From NCBI GenBank assembly GCA_024236215.1, contig JACKKX010000004.1:276089-340088 (forward strand): a DNA stretch of 64,000 bases, read 5' to 3'. The stretch's first letter is position 1. The number at the start of each line of letters is the position of its first letter. Positions 60,668 to 64,000 of the stretch are shown piece by piece. The translations under genes and the position numbers were made by a program. This DNA is from Novosphingobium sp. (lineage in GTDB: Bacteria; Pseudomonadota; Alphaproteobacteria; Sphingomonadales; Sphingomonadaceae). The notes beneath the pieces are model-generated. The model was not told the DNA's origin and ran no database searches. It saw only the letters and a program-made list of their open reading frames with translations.

Positions 60668-61110
60668 ACCGGGTGCTCGACCACATTGATCGAGGGCGAC
60701 TCCTTGTAGAGCCAGCCCGAAAAGACCTTGTGCCACGCCAGGGGCTGCTGCGCGCTGGCGCGCTCCTCGACGAACACCTGCACGAAGGCCCCGGTCAACG
60801 GCGGATTCTCCCAGGGGGGGGTGCGTTCGCAGGTGGCCAGCTTGACGATCAGGTTACCGATCCGGCGCGATTCGCCCGATTTGAGCACCAGATCCTGTTC
60901 GAGGTTGTTGCGCTTGTTGAGCAGACCCAGCGTGGCTACGCGGTCCTTGACCGGGGTGCCGTATTCGCTTTCCACCACCGGGGCATTGGCCGATTGTCCC
61001 GCCACGGCCTGCGGAATGTCGGTGGCGCGCGCCTCGCCCAGTTCATCCTTGCCCTTGCAGCCGGCAAGTGCCGTGCCCAGCAGCAGGATGAGCGCCAGCG
61101 CCCGCTTCAC
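60502..61110 (-). CDS. DUF2155-domain lipoprotein
   Basis: About 202 residues from the GTG at 61110 (VKRALALILLLGTALAGC, a good lipobox); an ATG at 61140 overlapping the previous gene is the alternative. The DUF2155 core is seen in RRIGNLIVKLATCERTPPWENPPLTGAFVQVFVEE and WHKVFSGWLYKESPSINVVEHPVYDVWVKDC. The C-terminal tail is Pro/Ala/Ser-rich. Gene order with NDUFA12 is widespread in alphaproteobacteria; function unknown. Confidence 0.88.
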   Translation of the reverse strand: MKRALALILLLGTALAGCKGKDELGEARATDIPQAVAGQSANAPVVESEYGTPVKDRVATLGLLNKRNNLEQDLVLKSGESRRIGNLIVKLATCERTPPWENPPLTGAFVQVFVEERASAQQPLAWHKVFSGWLYKESPSINVVEHPVYDVWVKDCAMKFPGEEENPADFAAPSSAPKPAASPTPSASPSAAASASPAPAAN

Positions 61111-61114
61111 CGGA

Positions 61115-61498
61115 TCAGGCGTCCGGCGACCAGGATTCATAATCGCGCACCACGTGCGCCGGGCTGTAGGCCGCGCTGCTGCCGGTGGCATTGGGGCTGT
61201 ATTCGGTTTCCCACTGGCGCGGCGGCGGCAGATTGCTTTCCGGCAGCCCGTCGAACGAGCCGTGCAGCCAGCCATGCCATTCTGCCGGGATGCGGCTGGC
61301 ATCGTTGGCACCGTTGTAGATCACCCAGCGCCGCTCGCGCCCGGCCCAGGGGTGCCCTTTGGGGAAGGGCTTTTTCGCGCGGTAATAGGTGTTGCCCTGG
61401 GCATCGCTGCCCACCTTCTCTCCGGTCACCGCGGAATTGAGCAGGGTGGTGACGGTTGCGTCGTTCCACCAGGTGAAGATCTTGCCGAGGATTCCCAT
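61115..61498 (-). CDS. NDUFA12-family NADH:ubiquinone oxidoreductase accessory subunit
   Basis: A 127-residue homologue of the eukaryotic complex I subunit NDUFA12 (B17.2), present in alphaproteobacteria. MGILGKIFTWWNDATV, YYRAKKP, ERRWVIYNGANDASRIPAEWHGWLHGSFDGLP and the C-terminal PPRQWETEYSPNATGSSAAYSP are the family's successive motifs. It has no membrane span and sits on the peripheral arm of complex I. Confidence 0.95.
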   Translation of the reverse strand: MGILGKIFTWWNDATVTTLLNSAVTGEKVGSDAQGNTYYRAKKPFPKGHPWAGRERRWVIYNGANDASRIPAEWHGWLHGSFDGLPESNLPPPRQWETEYSPNATGSSAAYSPAHVVRDYESWSPDA

Positions 61499-61546
61499 GC
61501 GGCTGCGCCTAGCCCAAATGGCGGCGCTGGGAAAGGGGGTGCGGCC

Positions 61547-62029
61547 TTACCATTCCACCTTGTCGCCCGGGACGATCCCCAGTTCGGCGGCGCGCCCACC
61601 GTTCAGTTCGAGCACCCCCTTGACCAGCCCGACCGAACTCAGCGGCGTCTGATCGTAGGGCACGGCATTGGCGGCAATGTTGCTGATCCGCCCATCGGTG
61701 CCGATGAACACGATGTCGAGCGGAAGCACGGTGTTGCGCATCCAGAAGCTGGCGCCGCGCGGCGGGTCCATCGGAAAGATCATCCCTTCATCGGGGCCCA
61801 TTGCGGTACGGTACATCAGCCCGCGCGCCTGTTCGGGTCCTGAGCGGGCTATCTCCACCCGGAACGAGAACTTCTTTCCCGCATGGGTGACGGTCAGCGG
61901 GATCACCTCAAGCCCCGAAACCGGGTGAACCGCCGGTGCGCTCTGGCGCGCGCGCGCCGCCTCTCCGGGCGCCGGGGCGCAGGCCACCGCGGCCAGCAAC
62001 AATGCCCCCAGCAGGGTCTTGCGTATCAT
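61547..62029 (-). CDS. DUF192 secreted protein
   Basis: A 160-residue protein. The signal peptide contains a lipobox-like AAVAC. The DUF192 body has FRVEIARSGPEQARGLMYRTAMGPDEGMIFPMDPPRGASFWMRNTVLPLDIVFIGTDG, the classical signature, then GLVKGVLELNGGRAAELGIVPGD. Function unknown. It overlaps the recX stop by ATGA. Confidence 0.93.
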   Translation of the reverse strand: MIRKTLLGALLLAAVACAPAPGEAARARQSAPAVHPVSGLEVIPLTVTHAGKKFSFRVEIARSGPEQARGLMYRTAMGPDEGMIFPMDPPRGASFWMRNTVLPLDIVFIGTDGRISNIAANAVPYDQTPLSSVGLVKGVLELNGGRAAELGIVPGDKVEW

Positions 62030-62571
62030 TCGCCGTCGTCCTTCTCGCTGGCCCAGGCCTCGACCGTGGACAGATCCGGGGCATCGACCAATTCGCGCGC
62101 GCTGTCCAGCCGGTGTCCCGCACGCAGCATCGCGGCCAGTTGCTTTTCGCGCTGCGCCCGGTCGGGAAGCTTCTCACCAAACGGACCGAACCCGCGTCGG
62201 CGCGCAAAGGCAAGCGCGGCGCGGCGCTCTTCGGCCTCGCCAGCGCGCTCGGCGGCGCGCACCTCCTCGTCGATCCCTGCTGCGCCGAGTGCCTGGGCGA
62301 TCCGCCGCGGGCCATAGCCGCGCCGCAGCAGGCTGGAGGTGCGCGCGCGGGCATAGGCGGCATCGTCGATATAACCCATCGCCGCGAAGCGCTCGATCAA
62401 GGCGGAAAGCCTTGGCTCTTGCTCATGCTCCCAGCCGCGCTCGCGCAGCTTGCGGGTGAGGTAGGCCTCAAGCTTGGCCGCGCTGGTGGCGAAGCGCGCG
62501 GCATAGCCCAGTGCCAGCTCCTCAAGCCGGGCCGGGTCGAGCGGACGGGGATTGCGGCGGGGGCGGGTCAT
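62026..62571 (-). CDS. recX: RecX-family regulatory protein
   Basis: A 181-residue helical-repeat protein that inhibits RecA filaments. The three-helix repeats show ELALGYAARFATSAAKLEAYLTRKLRERGW, IERFAAMGYIDDAAYARARTSSLLRRGYGPRRIAQALGAAGI and the third near residue 130. Here it is placed with DUF192, not next to recA. Gene start 62571 (MTRPRRNP). Confidence 0.88.
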   Translation of the reverse strand: MTRPRRNPRPLDPARLEELALGYAARFATSAAKLEAYLTRKLRERGWEHEQEPRLSALIERFAAMGYIDDAAYARARTSSLLRRGYGPRRIAQALGAAGIDEEVRAAERAGEAEERRAALAFARRRGFGPFGEKLPDRAQREKQLAAMLRAGHRLDSARELVDAPDLSTVEAWASEKDDGE

Positions 62572-62709
62572 GATCGGCCTTATTCGTGCCACACTGTGCC
62601 GCAAAGGGGAATCCTGGGCGGCGGACAATTGAGGGGCCCGTCGCCGGAACGGCAACTCCGGATGATGCCGAATTCGGCGCATCTCCAAGAAAACAAACGG
62701 GTTTTTTGC

Positions 62710-64000
62710 ATGACAGACACCGCCACAGACGTGACGAGTGCTCCCGCCGCCTTGGTGGCGACCCCCAACGACGATGCGCTTGCGCGCCGCCTGTCGAACT
62801 TTGCCACCTTTGGCGAAGCGCTCGACTATGCCGCACGCGGCAAGCGGGGGATGAATTTCCACGATCCGCGCGGCACGTTGAAGCGCGTCTATCCCTTTTC
62901 CGAGCTGCGCGAGGATGCGCTGGTGATGGCCCGGCGTCTGATCGCCCACGGCGTGGCGAAGGGCGACCGGATCGCCCTGGTGGCCGAGACCGGCCCCGAA
63001 TTCGCCGCGCTGTTCTGCGGCTGTATCTATGCCGGTGCCTGGCCGGTGCCGCTGCCGCTGCCGACCAGCTTCGGCGGCAAGGACAGTTACATCGACCAGC
63101 TTGCGGTCCAGCTCGCATCGAGCGATCCGCTGGCCCTGTTCTATCCGGCGGAGATCGCCGAGATGGCCGGTGCCGCCGCCGCGCGGCAGGGCTGCCAGGG
63201 GATCGTCTGGGAAGAATTTGCGCTCAAGTCGGCCCCGGAATGCACTCTCCCCGAATCCAGCCCCGACGACATCTGCTATCTGCAATATTCCTCGGGCTCG
63301 ACCCGGTTTCCGCACGGCGTCGCGGTAACCCACGCATCGCTGCTCAACAATCTGGCCGGACACGGCGAAGGCATGGAGCTGGTCGATAGCGATCGCTGCA
63401 TTTCCTGGCTGCCTTGGTATCATGACATGGGGCTGGTCGGCTGCTTCCTCTCGATCATCGCCAACCAGGTTTCGACCGACTACCTCAAGACCGAGGATTT
63501 CGCCCGCCGCCCGCTGGCCTGGCTCGACCTGATCAGCCGCAACCCGGGCAATTCGATCTCCTATTCGCCCACCTTCGGCTATGACATCTGCGCCCGGCGC
63601 ATTTCCAGCCAGAGCCACGTCAGCGAGCGCTTCGATCTGTCGCGCTGGCGGATCGCGGGCAACGGGGCCGACATGATCCGGCCCGACGTGATGCAGGGCT
63701 TCGTCAACGCCTTTACCGAAGCGGGATTCAAGGCGAACGCCTTCCTTCCCTCTTACGGTTTGGCCGAGGCAACCCTGGCGGTGACGATCATGCCCCCCGG
63801 CGAGGGGATCCGGGTCGAACTGGTCGAGGAAGAGCGGCTTTCGGGAACCCCGCGCGATCTTTCGCGCCCGGCGCGCTACCGCGCGATCGTCAACTGCGGC
63901 AAAGCGGTCAAGGACATGACGATCGAGATCCGCGGCGAGCATGGCGAAGTCCTCGCCGATCATCACATCGGCAAGGTGTGGTGCAAGGGTCCCTCGGTGA
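62710..64000 (+). CDS. Fatty-acyl-AMP ligase/AMP-dependent synthetase, 3' end outside window
   Basis: About 430 visible residues of an adenylate-forming enzyme that activates long-chain fatty acids, probably for a polyketide or lipid system. ICYLQYSSGSTRFPHGVAVTH is the AMP-binding motif; ISWLPWYHDMGLVGCFLSIIANQV and LPSYGLAEATLAVTIMPPG are typical of fatty-acyl-AMP ligases rather than of plain CoA ligases. The N-terminus has a short Thr/Ala-rich lead. An acyl-carrier or PKS partner would be expected just to the right of the window. Confidence 0.9.
   Translation, partial: MTDTATDVTSAPAALVATPNDDALARRLSNFATFGEALDYAARGKRGMNFHDPRGTLKRVYPFSELREDALVMARRLIAHGVAKGDRIALVAETGPEFAALFCGCIYAGAWPVPLPLPTSFGGKDSYIDQLAVQLASSDPLALFYPAEIAEMAGAAAARQGCQGIVWEEFALKSAPECTLPESSPDDICYLQYSSGSTRFPHGVAVTHASLLNNLAGHGEGMELVDSDRCISWLPWYHDMGLVGCFLSIIANQVSTDYLKTEDFARRPLAWLDLISRNPGNSISYSPTFGYDICARRISSQSHVSERFDLSRWRIAGNGADMIRPDVMQGFVNAFTEAGFKANAFLPSYGLAEATLAVTIMPPGEGIRVELVEEERLSGTPRDLSRPARYRAIVNCGKAVKDMTIEIRGEHGEVLADHHIGKVWCKGPSV

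Noticed and set aside
1-64000. CRISPR array or Cas genes
   Set aside because: No regularly spaced repeat array and no Cas protein motif was seen on either strand.

Overview
The window is GC-rich alphaproteobacterial DNA, most likely Sphingomonadales (Erythrobacteraceae or Sphingomonadaceae relatives). The inference rests on the gene families present (NDUFA12-type complex I subunit, DUF2155, DUF192, RecX, a RepC-type plasmid initiator, MobF relaxase with a small ParA/RHH pair) and on the secE-nusG-rplK-rplA order. It contains about 29 kb of accessory DNA followed by about 35 kb of mostly chromosomal core and metabolic genes.

Region 1 (1-5476): the 5' part of an RND efflux pump and its lipoprotein adaptor, divergent from a TetR regulator with a palindromic operator between them; one exported protein of unknown function; and an eroded IS3-family remnant. 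Region 2 (5477-13496): a large membrane receptor-like protein (winged-helix DNA-binding domain, Ser/Thr kinase, one membrane segment, TPR-type C-terminus) read divergently from a tight operon of six genes, five encoding exported proteins (several lipoproteins) and one a membrane protein with a cold-shock-like N-terminus. None of the six has an assigned function. Region 3 (13497-21336): a dead IS110-family transposase, a serine resolvase, a WYL-like protein, a type IIG/IIL (MmeI-like) restriction-methyltransferase and, 3 bases downstream, an Apea-like HEPN protein. This looks like a small defence island. Region 4 (21337-29300): a plasmid/IME backbone read on the minus strand: repC, a mobilisation accessory gene, a MobF relaxase-helicase, parA with a ribbon-helix-helix partner, a His-rich protein and a membrane protein. 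It contains palindromes that look like partition sites and, upstream of repC, a candidate antisense counter-transcript RNA. The backbone ends at 29251-29300 in a 3' fragment of a tRNA-Val(CAC) gene, which I read as an attachment scar. The intact tRNA and the integrase are not in the window and probably lie to the left, so the element may begin before base 1.

Region 5 (29349-34014) is core: serS-surE-nlpD-like lytM, a small membrane protein, and rimO. Region 6 (34015-38278) holds a divergent SDR, a DsbA-fold isomerase and a GMC oxidoreductase, opposite a TetR regulator with palindromes in the intergenic space. Region 7 (38645-45638) runs on the plus strand: DEAD-box helicase, lipoprotein cytochrome c, Tat-exported sugar-lactone oxidase, Tat-exported PLP aldolase/racemase, gamma-glutamyltransferase and GNAT acetyltransferase. 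Region 8 (45643-54370) has a Pit phosphate transporter with its DUF47 partner, a CDF metal exporter, a serine beta-lactamase-like hydrolase, CorA, a Baeyer-Villiger-type monooxygenase, a CinA-N protein and a lipoprotein.

Region 9 (54373-64000): rplA and rplK, then two inserted genes (an exported double retropepsin and a small secreted protein), nusG and secE, a GT-C-like membrane protein, tRNA-Trp, aat, DUF2155, NDUFA12, DUF192 and recX. The window ends inside a fatty-acyl-AMP ligase gene. All calls come from reading the sequence; no database search was run.
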